A model generated the notes under the pieces. It had not been told where the DNA came from and ran no database searches. It saw only the letters and a program-made list of their open reading frames with translations. Source: Rhodanobacter sp. A1T4 (GTDB lineage Bacteria > Pseudomonadota > Gammaproteobacteria > Xanthomonadales > Rhodanobacteraceae). Taken from it: 64,000 bases of DNA. Made by a program: the position numbers and the translations under genes. Below are positions 35,614-44,415 of the stretch, piece by piece; position 1 is the first letter of the stretch, and each line of letters begins with the position of its first letter. The DNA lies in NCBI RefSeq assembly GCF_014207185.1, contig NZ_JACHCP010000004.1, positions 470,258-534,257 on the forward strand. Direction: 5' to 3'.

Positions 35614-36129
35614 TTAGCGCAGCGTATAGCCGGTCACTCGCCATCGCTGGTCGGTGTCGAGATGGAACGACACCCGTTCGCGTACAGGCTTTGGGTCGGT
35701 ACCGAACTGGGTTGCAAAGGCTACGTTGATGTAAATGCCGGCGGGAGTGGTGGGTCCGCCCTTGGCGGCCACGCGACCGTCGGAGACGAGGCTTCCAAGT
35801 CCGCTGAGTTGCCGCAATTTGACCGCGCCGAGCGGCGCACGTTCTGCGGTGATCTGGCTCACGAAGACGTCTTTGGCAACGATAGCCTTGGCAATCCCGG
35901 ATGCGTTGTCCCAAACCTCGTCGGCCTTGTTCTTGTCGATCAGTTCGGCGATCTGGGTAGCGAGAGCGACTAGCTGCGGACCTACACTGTTGAGCTCTGC
36001 CTGCAACGCCTTCTGTTGCGGTGTCAGTGTTTCAGCTGTTGGCGGTTTGATGGCCGGCGCTGGGTTTTGCGCCTGTGCTGCAGTGGCGGCAATCAGCAGC
36101 ATTGCAGGGAAAAAGAATTTGGCGAACAT
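35614..36129 (-). CDS. DUF4019 domain secreted protein
   Basis: This is a 171-residue protein with a signal peptide (FFFPAMLLIAATAAQAQ) and a C-terminal DUF4019 domain (DEVWDNASGIAKAIV..., APLGAVKLRQLSG, TTPAGIYINVAFATQF). These small periplasmic proteins occur widely in proteobacteria and have no known function; the fold is thought to be NTF2/cystatin-like. The gene converges on murD2 and is followed on the other side by a broken SDR gene. No regulatory site is evident. Confidence 0.8.
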   Translation of the reverse strand: MFAKFFFPAMLLIAATAAQAQNPAPAIKPPTAETLTPQQKALQAELNSVGPQLVALATQIAELIDKNKADEVWDNASGIAKAIVAKDVFVSQITAERAPLGAVKLRQLSGLGSLVSDGRVAAKGGPTTPAGIYINVAFATQFGTDPKPVRERVSFHLDTDQRWRVTGYTLR

Positions 36130-36168
36130 CAGACAATCTCCGTCAAGGACCCTGTCGATTCAGCAGCC

Positions 36169-36522
36169 TGCGTTGACGTTAGCACGACCGCGTGCGTAGC
36201 GCAGTGCGTCGATGTGGGGCTGCTGATCAACAACGCCGGCATCACGGTGCGTGGTGAAACGCTGTTGTCTGATGGCAGCGTGGTCGCTTACCAATGGCCT
36301 GCGAAACGATCCAAGCGGGGAAAATATCTTGGTGATTGACGTACATGCCGGACTGATCGAGACCGACATGACCAAGGGCCTTGGTAACAGCACGTTGCCA
36401 AGGCCGTCATGAAAGACCTCGAAACAGGCGACACCGAAGTGATTGCCAACAACACTTCGTGGAATGTCAAAGCAGGCTTTGGAAAAACGCCGTCGGCTTA
36501 TCTGGCGACCAGCGCGCAGTGA
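36169..36522 (+). pseudogene. short-chain dehydrogenase/reductase remnant
   Basis: Pieces of an SDR protein appear in different frames. VDVGLLINNAGITVRGE (near 36212-36262) is the NNAG motif region. VIDVHAGLIETDMTKGL (near 36332-36382) is the usual H-P-G-x-I-x-T-D-M segment. HVAKAVMKDLETGDTEVIANN...VKAGFGKTPSAYLATSAQ then runs to a stop at 36520-36522. The N-terminal TGxxxGIG cofactor loop and the catalytic SxnYxxxK part are missing, and frames shift between pieces. This is a decayed gene with internal deletions, not a functional CDS. Confidence 0.8.
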
Positions 36523-36687
36523 AATAAAACGGCCGACGAGTCTGGATCCGATGCTTTCATGCATCGTCCAAACAGTCAGCCGTTTCAGGTAAAGCGATTA
36601 CTGCTTAGGGCAAGGCAGTGATCGTTGTTAAGCCGTGATGCCGTCCATGGCGCCTCACCTGATCGGTCGGTGAGCTATCAAGAGCAA

Positions 36688-38409
36688 TCAGCGGTGCTTG
36701 TCGTCATCCTTGCGCTTTGGCTTTGCGGCGGGATGTGGCGCAGGGTGAGCAGCACCGCTGTTGTGCGGCTGCGGACGCGGTGCTGCTTGCTCGTGGCGGG
36801 CCACTTCCTGCGGACGCGGCTGCGCCATTGGGCGTGGCGCAGCCGTCTCGCGAGGAGCCGCGGCCTGTCGTTGCTGCGGCGCCTGCCGCTCCGGCTGGTT
36901 GAAATGTTGTGCTTCGACCGGTCGTGCGGTTGCGTGTTGCTGCGCTGGTGTATTCACGTGCTGCTGGGGTGCAAATGCGGCATGAGTCTGTGCCGCCGTA
37001 TGTTGTTCGGCACCGTTGGCGCGATTCACTGCCTCACGATTTTGCTGAGCGCCGGGCAAGCCGTGCTGCGTGTTTGCCACGTTGGAATGTGCGAGGTTGT
37101 TCGGCGCTGCGTGTCCCACGGCGCGCTCGCTTTGCGCCGTGGTCACACCGCGTTGCGGTACGCCGTTGAAGTGCGGCATGCTCATCGGGGCGTGTGCTGC
37201 AGCGGCCACATTTGCATGAGCCACGGCCGGGTTGCCGGCGATGCCGCGCGCGCCCTGCTGACCCGGAAGAGCACGCTGGGCGGCGGCGTTAGCGCCGAAG
37301 TTAGGAGTTGCGGCTGCACCCGGGCGATTGTTGACCACGGTGTTGCCAACGTTCCGGTTGTTGTTGATGTTGTTGACCGTACGGTTGTTGCCGTAATTGT
37401 TATTGGTGACGTTGTTGTGATTGATCACCGTGGTGGAACGCGAGACGTAGGTGTTGTTGTTGTAGACCACAGCCGGACGGCCGCCACCGTAGCCGCCGCC
37501 ATAGCCACCACCGCCGCCGCCGTGACCACCCCAGTTCATGCCCCAATTGTTCCAGCCATAACCACCACCGCCGCCATAACCACCATCATGGTGGTGACCG
37601 AATAGCGAGCCGACCAGGATCGCTGCGCCGAAACCGATGGCGCCTGCGGCAATGAGATCGCCGCCGCTGTATCCGCGCGGTTGTTCATAGACATAACCGG
37701 GATAATAGGGAACCTCTTCACCGTAGACGACCTGCGGGTTGTACTCCGGCACATAAACGGTGTCCGGATTGCTCGGCTGGATTTCGATCACCTGGGTCGG
37801 TGCGGGCACGACGGAATATACCGGCTGGCCGCCATCGCTCTGATAATCGACGGGCGTTGCCGTCTGTGTCTGCACGGTCAGTTGCGTGGAACTGCGCAGA
37901 CTGCCGTGCGACGACGCGCGCTGGCGCATGACCTGGATCGCATTCATCACGTCCGTTGGATCGTTGACATACGCTTCACCAAGCGAAGTCGTCCAGTCAA
38001 CGTTCTTCGCCATCTGGTCGAGCACGCTGGGGAAAACGGTCAGGCCTTTGACGCTGGGATCCCATGGCTGCTGGGCGATGGCGGTCTGCAGCGCATCACC
38101 TTTCAGGTTCGGATTCTGGTCGACCACGCCATCAGCGGCGGTGATCTGGTCAGGATAGGTCGAGCCGGCCAGCACCTGCGCCACGAGTTTGTCCGGGAAC
38201 AACGCGATCGGCGCGACCATTTGATAAAGCTGATCGGCGGACGGCGGTGTGTAGGCCGCCTGTTGGGCGCCCGCGGCTGTCTGTGCCGGTGCGGGGGCCG
38301 ATGCGGAACTAGCAAGAGGCTGCGCCGGCGTGGCTGGCTGATTGCAGCCTGCTATCACTACGAAGCCTGCGCAGAGCAGGGTGTACATCGTGTTTCGTGC
38401 AAGCGGCAT
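36688..38409 (-). CDS. DUF3300 domain lipoprotein
   Basis: This is a 573-residue protein. A lipoprotein signal ends at IAGC (lipobox Cys near residue 22). The DUF3300 domain follows (residues about 50-220: QLYQMVAPIALFPDKLVAQVLAGSTYPDQI, TVYVPEYNPQVVYG). Then comes a glycine segment (GGDLIAAGAIGFGAAILVG), a GGYGGG-rich stretch, an Asn-rich stretch, and a long His/Gln/Ala/Pro tail ending KPKRKDDDKHR. The repetitive tail looks disordered and may bind other envelope components. Function is unknown. I chose ATG 38409; the upstream part of the frame is basic and unlikely to be translated. Confidence 0.83.
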   Translation of the reverse strand: MPLARNTMYTLLCAGFVVIAGCNQPATPAQPLASSASAPAPAQTAAGAQQAAYTPPSADQLYQMVAPIALFPDKLVAQVLAGSTYPDQITAADGVVDQNPNLKGDALQTAIAQQPWDPSVKGLTVFPSVLDQMAKNVDWTTSLGEAYVNDPTDVMNAIQVMRQRASSHGSLRSSTQLTVQTQTATPVDYQSDGGQPVYSVVPAPTQVIEIQPSNPDTVYVPEYNPQVVYGEEVPYYPGYVYEQPRGYSGGDLIAAGAIGFGAAILVGSLFGHHHDGGYGGGGGYGWNNWGMNWGGHGGGGGGYGGGYGGGRPAVVYNNNTYVSRSTTVINHNNVTNNNYGNNRTVNNINNNRNVGNTVVNNRPGAAATPNFGANAAAQRALPGQQGARGIAGNPAVAHANVAAAAHAPMSMPHFNGVPQRGVTTAQSERAVGHAAPNNLAHSNVANTQHGLPGAQQNREAVNRANGAEQHTAAQTHAAFAPQQHVNTPAQQHATARPVEAQHFNQPERQAPQQRQAAAPRETAAPRPMAQPRPQEVARHEQAAPRPQPHNSGAAHPAPHPAAKPKRKDDDKHR

Positions 38410-38614
38410 ACGGGGCACGGGGCAACCTCTCAGGTAAATGGGTGAAAGTACGGAAATCCAAATCCTTCCTGCAATTCCTTTCGGAGACGTTCTGTTCGAA
38501 GACGCTTCCTGTCGAGAACTTGCAGCTTTCTTAGTCCGCACTCGTGATTTCAAGCGGAAGTGTGGCGTGAGGTGGATTATCAGGGCGTGATTTGAACGGT
38601 TGCTGTCGCGACAG

Positions 38615-41600
38615 TTACCGTTCGTAGCGATAGTTCAGGCTGGCGCGGTTGAAGTCGGTAGCGTTCTGCGCCTCGAAGTTCCAGCGTTGGGTGAGGCGAT
38701 AACGCAGCGTAATTACCTGGCCGGATTCAAACAGGCCAACGCCATAGCTGAGATAAAGCCGCGGTGACAGATACTTACCCACGGTAAACGCGGAGTTGCC
38801 GTTCAGTGCGTCGCTATTACTGACGCCGATATCGTCTACGCCCAAGCGCGATCCGATCCGCTTTGCCAGGAAATTACCGCCGGCCGAGCCCAGTGCCTGC
38901 GCAGCGGAACTGACGGCACTGCCTTCGCCACCTTTCACATCCGATAGCGGCTTGCCAGTGATCAGGTATGACAGTGCGTCGGATTGTTCCATCACGGGAT
39001 TGGAGAACACGGTAACGCTTGGGCGCTGCGCGGTGCCGGCAATCAGTAATCCGACCACTTGCCCGTCATCGACGGTGGCGTTCGGGTTGATCTTGCGCAC
39101 GGCGCGGATGTTGAGGCCGGGGTTGTCGATCGGCGTGCTGGCGAACAGCAGCTGACCGCGCTCGATCTGCAGATTCTGACCGTAGGCTTTATAGGTGCCG
39201 TCCACACCGATCTGGCCGCGACCGGTAGTGGCGCGTCCGGGTATTTCGCTGACCGTGAGCTGGCCACTGAGGTGACCATCCAGACCCTTGCCGATCAGGT
39301 GGGTCTTGGAGCCGAGATCGACTTTCACCTGCGCACTGATCGGCAGCCCTTTGGCAGCTTGCTCCTGCTGTTCCTGATCGACGACCACGATGTCTGGCGA
39401 GGCTTTGGTGGCGCCGGCGCCGGGCAGCTTGTCGAGATTGACGTCAGCGCTGTCCAGCGTGACACCGCCGCCAACATCGATGCCTTTGGCATCCTGCTTG
39501 ATGGTCAGATCCGGTGAGACCACAACCTTGGCGGCAGGAATGTCGGCGGCGGTGAACTGGCTCCCCTTGAGCGTGATCGTCGTTTGCGCACTGGCACCAA
39601 GGTCACCGCTCCCATCGATCGCCAACGTGCCCTTGCCGGACTGCACGTTGCCCGTGATACGGAAGTGCTGCGCATCCAGCGCACTGACCACCACCTTGCC
39701 CTGCGTGAGCTTGAGACCGGCGGCGGGCACTTCGGCGGCAAAGTCGCTGAGGGTGGCGTTGCCGAGAACAGACGGCTGTTTCAAAGTGCCGCCAATACGG
39801 AAACTGCCGCCTAGCGCGCCCTTCACGTTGGCTACCTGACTGGTCAGCAGCTCGATGAAACCGAGTTTGTTGAGGCGCAGATCGAGCTGGCCGTTGAGCG
39901 ACTGCTGCGCACCGCTGACGATGATTTGGCCGTCCAGACGTCCACCGCCGTCGAGGCCGCCGTGCAGCTCGACGCGCTGGCTGTCCGGCGAGAGCGTAGC
40001 GTTGATGCCCAACTGGTTGTAGGTCAGCAGCGGCTCGTCGGCGTGGTCGGTATAGGTCACGCTGCCGTTTGCCGAGGTGATTGATGCGGTGCCGCTCAGC
40101 GCTCCAGCCGCGTTGCGACGGATGTTGCCGCTGCCTTCCAGCGTACCGTCAGCGCGCACCGGCAGATTGGCTTCACCGGCAGCATTCATCAGCAGCGCGA
40201 GTGGTAGCTGGCGCAAGCGGTAGCTGGCATCGAGGTTGCCTGCCTTGTCCTGTTTGGCCTGCACGCATAGCAGCGGATCGCCAGCACTCAGGCACATTTC
40301 CGACATGCTCATTGCACCGCCAACGTAGGCGAGCTGCGCCGGTTGCTGCAAGCGCAGGCCAGGCAAGCCTTGCGGCTCCAGTGTTAGCGTGGACAGCGTG
40401 CCGCGCCAGTCGGAGCCTTTCAGCGCACCGCTCAACGCCAGCACTGCTGAAAGCTGCGTGCCGCGCGCATCGAGATTCAGATGGTGCTGCGCTGCTGTGC
40501 CGCTGGCTAGCAGGCTGATCTGCGAAAACAGCAGACCGCTGGCATTCACGCCGTGCAGCTGCAGGTTGAACTTGCCGCCGGGGTTGCTGATGTCCGGCAC
40601 GTTGGCATCGAGCTGCAGGCTGGCGACGCGCTGCTGCTGGTAGGCGATGGACTGCCCCTGCAGCTGGCCGTCGACGCTGAGCTTCGGCTGCCGGCCGCGA
40701 AGATGGAACGCGCCATTCAATCGACCGCTGGCATCGGGCAGCCAATCCCCCAGCGAGGTGACGGCAAGATCCAGCGCAATATTGTTGGCAGCGCCGCCGC
40801 CTGAACTTTTCGCGCTCACACGTACGGTGCTGTCCCCCGAGGAGAGATTGAGTTGACCGTCGACGACTTCGTTGGGCGAAAGATGCAGCATGCCGTCGCC
40901 CTTGATCGCGCGCTTGCGCAGCGTGCCGTTGAGTTTGCGGATTTCCAGCGTCACGTCGGGACGGTTCTGCGGCAGCGTGCCGTGGCTGGCGATGTCGAAG
41001 TTCAGCGCGCCGTTCCAGCCAGCTAGCAGCTGGCCGGGATCGAGCTGATCGGCGGTGGCATCGACCTGCCAGGCCAGTGCCGGCTGAAGGGTCAACGTGC
41101 CGTTGACCTGCATCCCGCCACGCACCTGCTTCAGCGCTAGCGTATGCAAAGCAATCTGCTGCGGTGTGCCGTCGAGATTCAGCGCCAGTGACGCCAGCTT
41201 GCCGGGTGGGCCGATCGCGACATCGCCTTCCGCGTGATAGTTGTTGGAACTGCCACTGGCTTTCAGTGTGCCGTGACTGGTCAGCGGCTGGCCGGCCAAC
41301 TCCGCCGGTAGTTGCAGGTCGTTCCACTGGATGGCCAGCTCGGCGCTTACTGGCTGCGCATCGAGTTGCACGGTGCCGCTGGCCGCCACACTCCCCTTGA
41401 TCTGCGGTGAGCCCAGGTTGAGTTGGCGCAGGGTCAGCGTCTTCAGGTCGTGATCGAACTGCACGCTGAGCGGTTGCAACAGCAGCTTGTAGGCGTTGAG
41501 GTTGAGCGTGCCATCGAGAACAGCGCTGTAGCGGTCGCCGTGGCCTTGCAACGACAACGCGAGCGTCTTCAGCGAACTCTCGCCGAGCAGCGGTTTGGGA

Positions 41601-42427
41601 TCGAAAGTTGGCGCATCGAGTTTGGCCGTCCAGACGTAGTCGCCGCTCTGGCTCAGATCGAGTTGCAATTGTACGACTGTTGGCTGTTGAAGTTTTAAAT
41701 CCACATGCGCGCGCTGGCCGTCGCTATGCACGGTGAGGCTGCCGGCATAGTCCGTGGTGTCGATCTTCCACGCAAAGCTGGCACTGCCGTTGCCCTGGTA
41801 ATTCTTGCCCACGGCCAGATTGCCGTCGAGCATGGCGTGGCCATCCGGTGCCTGCAGATCGAGCTGGTGCAGTTCGATGCCCTTGCTGGTCCAGCTGCCG
41901 GCGAGGTCGAGCTTGTTCGAGGCGAACACGGTCTGCTTGGCCTGGGTGATTGTTACGGAACCGACATGCACGCGATCCAGCAACAGATCCAGCGGCGGTC
42001 TCAATGAAAAGGTCGAGTCGCTTTTTTCCGTTGGTGATGCGTTCGACGGCAGGGCTACGTTGACGCCATCGACATTGAGGTCCAGCACGTGTAACCGTTT
42101 GCCCAACAGGGGCCAGATGCGCAGATCGAGATGGACGGTGGCGACCTGTGCATCAAGCCCGGTGCCGTCGCGATAGCGCACGCCGGAGAGATCGAGCGGT
42201 CCGATCAGACGTCCGTCGGCTTGTTGTACCTGCAGTGCACCATGAGTCATCGATTGCGCGTGTGCCAGCGCAAAGCGCAGACCGGATGAGGTGCCGAGCA
42301 GCCATGCGGCGGCCGCGACGATCAATACAAAGAGCAGCAATAAAATCGCGCCGATCCAGCGCAGCCGGTGACGCAGTGGCGGCTTGGCAGAAGAAGCGGA
42401 CGGGTTCATGGCATTCACATCACTCAT
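38615..42427 (-). CDS. tamB: TamB, translocation and assembly module inner-membrane component
   Basis: This is a 1270-residue AsmA-like protein. A single N-terminal membrane helix (about residues 25-47) is followed by a very long periplasmic beta-rich region and the conserved C-terminal DUF490 domain (SYGVGLFESGQVITLRYRL, ending NRASLNYRYER). With TamA it forms a periplasm-spanning complex that aids outer-membrane protein assembly and possibly lipid transport. Its start overlaps the tamA stop by four bases, fixing the pair as an operon. The length agrees with E. coli TamB (about 1260). Confidence 0.95.
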   Translation of the reverse strand: MSDVNAMNPSASSAKPPLRHRLRWIGAILLLLFVLIVAAAAWLLGTSSGLRFALAHAQSMTHGALQVQQADGRLIGPLDLSGVRYRDGTGLDAQVATVHLDLRIWPLLGKRLHVLDLNVDGVNVALPSNASPTEKSDSTFSLRPPLDLLLDRVHVGSVTITQAKQTVFASNKLDLAGSWTSKGIELHQLDLQAPDGHAMLDGNLAVGKNYQGNGSASFAWKIDTTDYAGSLTVHSDGQRAHVDLKLQQPTVVQLQLDLSQSGDYVWTAKLDAPTFDPKPLLGESSLKTLALSLQGHGDRYSAVLDGTLNLNAYKLLLQPLSVQFDHDLKTLTLRQLNLGSPQIKGSVAASGTVQLDAQPVSAELAIQWNDLQLPAELAGQPLTSHGTLKASGSSNNYHAEGDVAIGPPGKLASLALNLDGTPQQIALHTLALKQVRGGMQVNGTLTLQPALAWQVDATADQLDPGQLLAGWNGALNFDIASHGTLPQNRPDVTLEIRKLNGTLRKRAIKGDGMLHLSPNEVVDGQLNLSSGDSTVRVSAKSSGGGAANNIALDLAVTSLGDWLPDASGRLNGAFHLRGRQPKLSVDGQLQGQSIAYQQQRVASLQLDANVPDISNPGGKFNLQLHGVNASGLLFSQISLLASGTAAQHHLNLDARGTQLSAVLALSGALKGSDWRGTLSTLTLEPQGLPGLRLQQPAQLAYVGGAMSMSEMCLSAGDPLLCVQAKQDKAGNLDASYRLRQLPLALLMNAAGEANLPVRADGTLEGSGNIRRNAAGALSGTASITSANGSVTYTDHADEPLLTYNQLGINATLSPDSQRVELHGGLDGGGRLDGQIIVSGAQQSLNGQLDLRLNKLGFIELLTSQVANVKGALGGSFRIGGTLKQPSVLGNATLSDFAAEVPAAGLKLTQGKVVVSALDAQHFRITGNVQSGKGTLAIDGSGDLGASAQTTITLKGSQFTAADIPAAKVVVSPDLTIKQDAKGIDVGGGVTLDSADVNLDKLPGAGATKASPDIVVVDQEQQEQAAKGLPISAQVKVDLGSKTHLIGKGLDGHLSGQLTVSEIPGRATTGRGQIGVDGTYKAYGQNLQIERGQLLFASTPIDNPGLNIRAVRKINPNATVDDGQVVGLLIAGTAQRPSVTVFSNPVMEQSDALSYLITGKPLSDVKGGEGSAVSSAAQALGSAGGNFLAKRIGSRLGVDDIGVSNSDALNGNSAFTVGKYLSPRLYLSYGVGLFESGQVITLRYRLTQRWNFEAQNATDFNRASLNYRYER

Positions 42428-44202
42428 AGATCCGGTCCGATCACGAGGTGCAATTCAAAGCCGCTTTCGCGCGAGTTGTGAATCGGTGTGCCGACATCAA
42501 CGCGGATCATGCCCACCGGCGACAGCCAGCGTACGCCGAGACCGGCGCCGATGACTGGGCTGTAATTGGTGCCGGTGAACGCGTTGCCGGCGTCGACAAA
42601 TGCCGCCATGCCCCAGGTGCGGGTGAAGTAATGCTCCACTTCGGTGCTGGCGACCAGCAGATTTTCGCCACCAATGACGCGACCGAAACTGTTGAGCGGA
42701 CCGACTTCCTGAAACCCATAGCCTCGGATCGAGCGATCGCCACCAGCGAAAAAGCGCAGTTGCGGAGGCAGTGCAGTGAAGTCGTTGGTCCAGGTGACGC
42801 CAGCCGTGCCACGCAGGATCAGTCGGTTGCGATCGTTGGCGCCAAACGCGTCGATCCATTTGGCATCGGCCATCAGCTGGCTGAAGCGCGCATCGGAGAG
42901 CAGTGTGCCGGCGGTGCTGCGTGCGGTCAGGCTCAGTGACCAGCCGTGATGGACGAAGTTGGGATTGTCGGCCTTCTTGCGCGACAGCGACGCTTCGCCA
43001 AATACCTCGGTACTGCGGCCGTGCTCGATGCCGGGCGTGCTGTCCGGCTCGTTGCCGATCTTGCCCACGGTGAACGTACCAGACAGCGCATGCACGCCGA
43101 GCGTTCGAGTCCAGCCGTGCCACAGTTCGGTTTCGTTGGCGACCAGCTCGAGCGTACGCGACTGCGAGGTATCGGTATTGGAGTCGCGATAAGTGGCGCC
43201 ATAGTTGAGGCTACGCTGGTTGGTGCCGGGCAGGGGAACGGAATACAGCGTGGACACCGTTTTCAATCGTTGCGCCAGCACCACTTCGTTCTTCCACTTG
43301 TGCCCGCGGCGGTTGACCCAGCGACGCTCGATGCCGCCGCGTACGCCTACGCCGGTGTCTGTGCCAATGAACGGACCGCCGCTGTAGATCGTGCGCTTGG
43401 CCGGCGCCAGTTGCACACTGATATCGACGACACCATTTTTCGCGCTGTCCACATCGGGCAGCACGTTGACTACTGAAAAATAATCCGCGCCGTTCAAGGC
43501 TTGCTGCAGTTCCAGCAACTGATCCTGTGAGAAATAATCGCCGGGTTTGAACGGTATATAGCGATCGAGAAAATCCTCGCGGAACTGGGAGTTGTCAAAG
43601 TGCACCTGACCATAGCGGTAGCGTTCTCCAGCTTCCCATGCCAGCGTGATGACGGCGTGGTGCTCCGCTCGATTCACTTCGACACGATGAGTCACCAGCC
43701 TGGCATCGAGAAAGCCATTCGCGGTGAGCGCGCCGCTGACGCGATCACGCAGATCATCGTAGGCGCCATCGTTCAGTGGCTGGTCCTTGAGCTTTTCCAG
43801 TGCGCGCATGGCGCGACGGATCGGTGCGATGGTCGCGGCCTGCTTGTCCATGGTCAGATTGACGGTCGTGATTTTCACCGGCTCGCCCGCCGTCACGTGC
43901 AGGGTGACTTTCCAGTCCTTGCCGATCTGTTGAATGTCACCGGTGGTGGTGGCTTCGTAGTAACCGTAGGGTTGAAGCGCCGCTTTCACCTGATCCGGCG
44001 CGCGTTCGTAGAGACGGCGCGCCTGAGCGTCGCTCACGTCGCGTGCTGCGTATTGCGATAACTCCACGCTCGCAGTCACTGCGTTTTTGAGTGTGTCATC
44101 CACACCATCCACCACAAGTTGCACACCGGCATGCGCCAGCGGCGTCAGCAGCAGCAAATTCAGCGCCAGCAGCAATCGCTGACGTTGGGTAAATCGGCGC
44201 AT
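42424..44202 (-). CDS. tamA: TamA, BamA-family outer-membrane protein
   Basis: This is a 592-residue protein of the BamA/TamA family. A signal peptide (to AHAG) is followed by three POTRA domains (about residues 20-260, for example AALQPYGYYEATT, ANGFLDARLVTHRV and NGADYFSVVNVLPD) and a 16-strand barrel. The barrel includes the GGDRSIRGYGFQEVGP loop (RGY motif), and the chain ends GFELHLVIGPDL. I start at ATG 44202 with GGACGGAA upstream; a GTG at 44235 is possible. It is the first gene of the tamAB pair. Confidence 0.94.
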   Translation of the reverse strand: MRRFTQRQRLLLALNLLLLTPLAHAGVQLVVDGVDDTLKNAVTASVELSQYAARDVSDAQARRLYERAPDQVKAALQPYGYYEATTTGDIQQIGKDWKVTLHVTAGEPVKITTVNLTMDKQAATIAPIRRAMRALEKLKDQPLNDGAYDDLRDRVSGALTANGFLDARLVTHRVEVNRAEHHAVITLAWEAGERYRYGQVHFDNSQFREDFLDRYIPFKPGDYFSQDQLLELQQALNGADYFSVVNVLPDVDSAKNGVVDISVQLAPAKRTIYSGGPFIGTDTGVGVRGGIERRWVNRRGHKWKNEVVLAQRLKTVSTLYSVPLPGTNQRSLNYGATYRDSNTDTSQSRTLELVANETELWHGWTRTLGVHALSGTFTVGKIGNEPDSTPGIEHGRSTEVFGEASLSRKKADNPNFVHHGWSLSLTARSTAGTLLSDARFSQLMADAKWIDAFGANDRNRLILRGTAGVTWTNDFTALPPQLRFFAGGDRSIRGYGFQEVGPLNSFGRVIGGENLLVASTEVEHYFTRTWGMAAFVDAGNAFTGTNYSPVIGAGLGVRWLSPVGMIRVDVGTPIHNSRESGFELHLVIGPDL

Positions 44203-44238
44203 GCGTGGGGGTTCCGTCCTCAAGGGCGTGTGCACGTA

Positions 44239-44335
44239 AACTAAGCCGTAAGCTTAGTTCAGAGAAATGTCCGCGGAGTATGAACGTACCGCACCGATGC
44301 AGCACTGATCAGTACAGTGTTATCGCCACTGTACT
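44239..44335. repeat. two perfect inverted repeats between tamA and the glucan synthase gene
   Basis: AACTAAGC/GCTTAGTT (44239-44246 and 44252-44259) lies about 40 bases upstream of the tamA start and has the size of an operator. AGTACAGTG/CACTGTACT (44311-44319 and 44327-44335) lies about 80 bases past the stop of the glucan synthase gene. It could be a hairpin at the 3' end of that mRNA, although no T-run follows, or a second operator. Confidence 0.5.
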
Positions 44336-44415
44336 GAATTAGTACCTGAGAACCGGCGTTGGAGTGTCTCTGCGCGACGGCGATAGCGTGTTGCAAATCG
44401 TCGCGATCGGCTCTA

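Noticed and set aside
36688..38409. Frameshift or assembly error suspected in the repetitive tail of the DUF3300 protein
   Set aside because: The frame stays open to a basic C-terminus and Gly/Asn/His-rich tails are common in this family.
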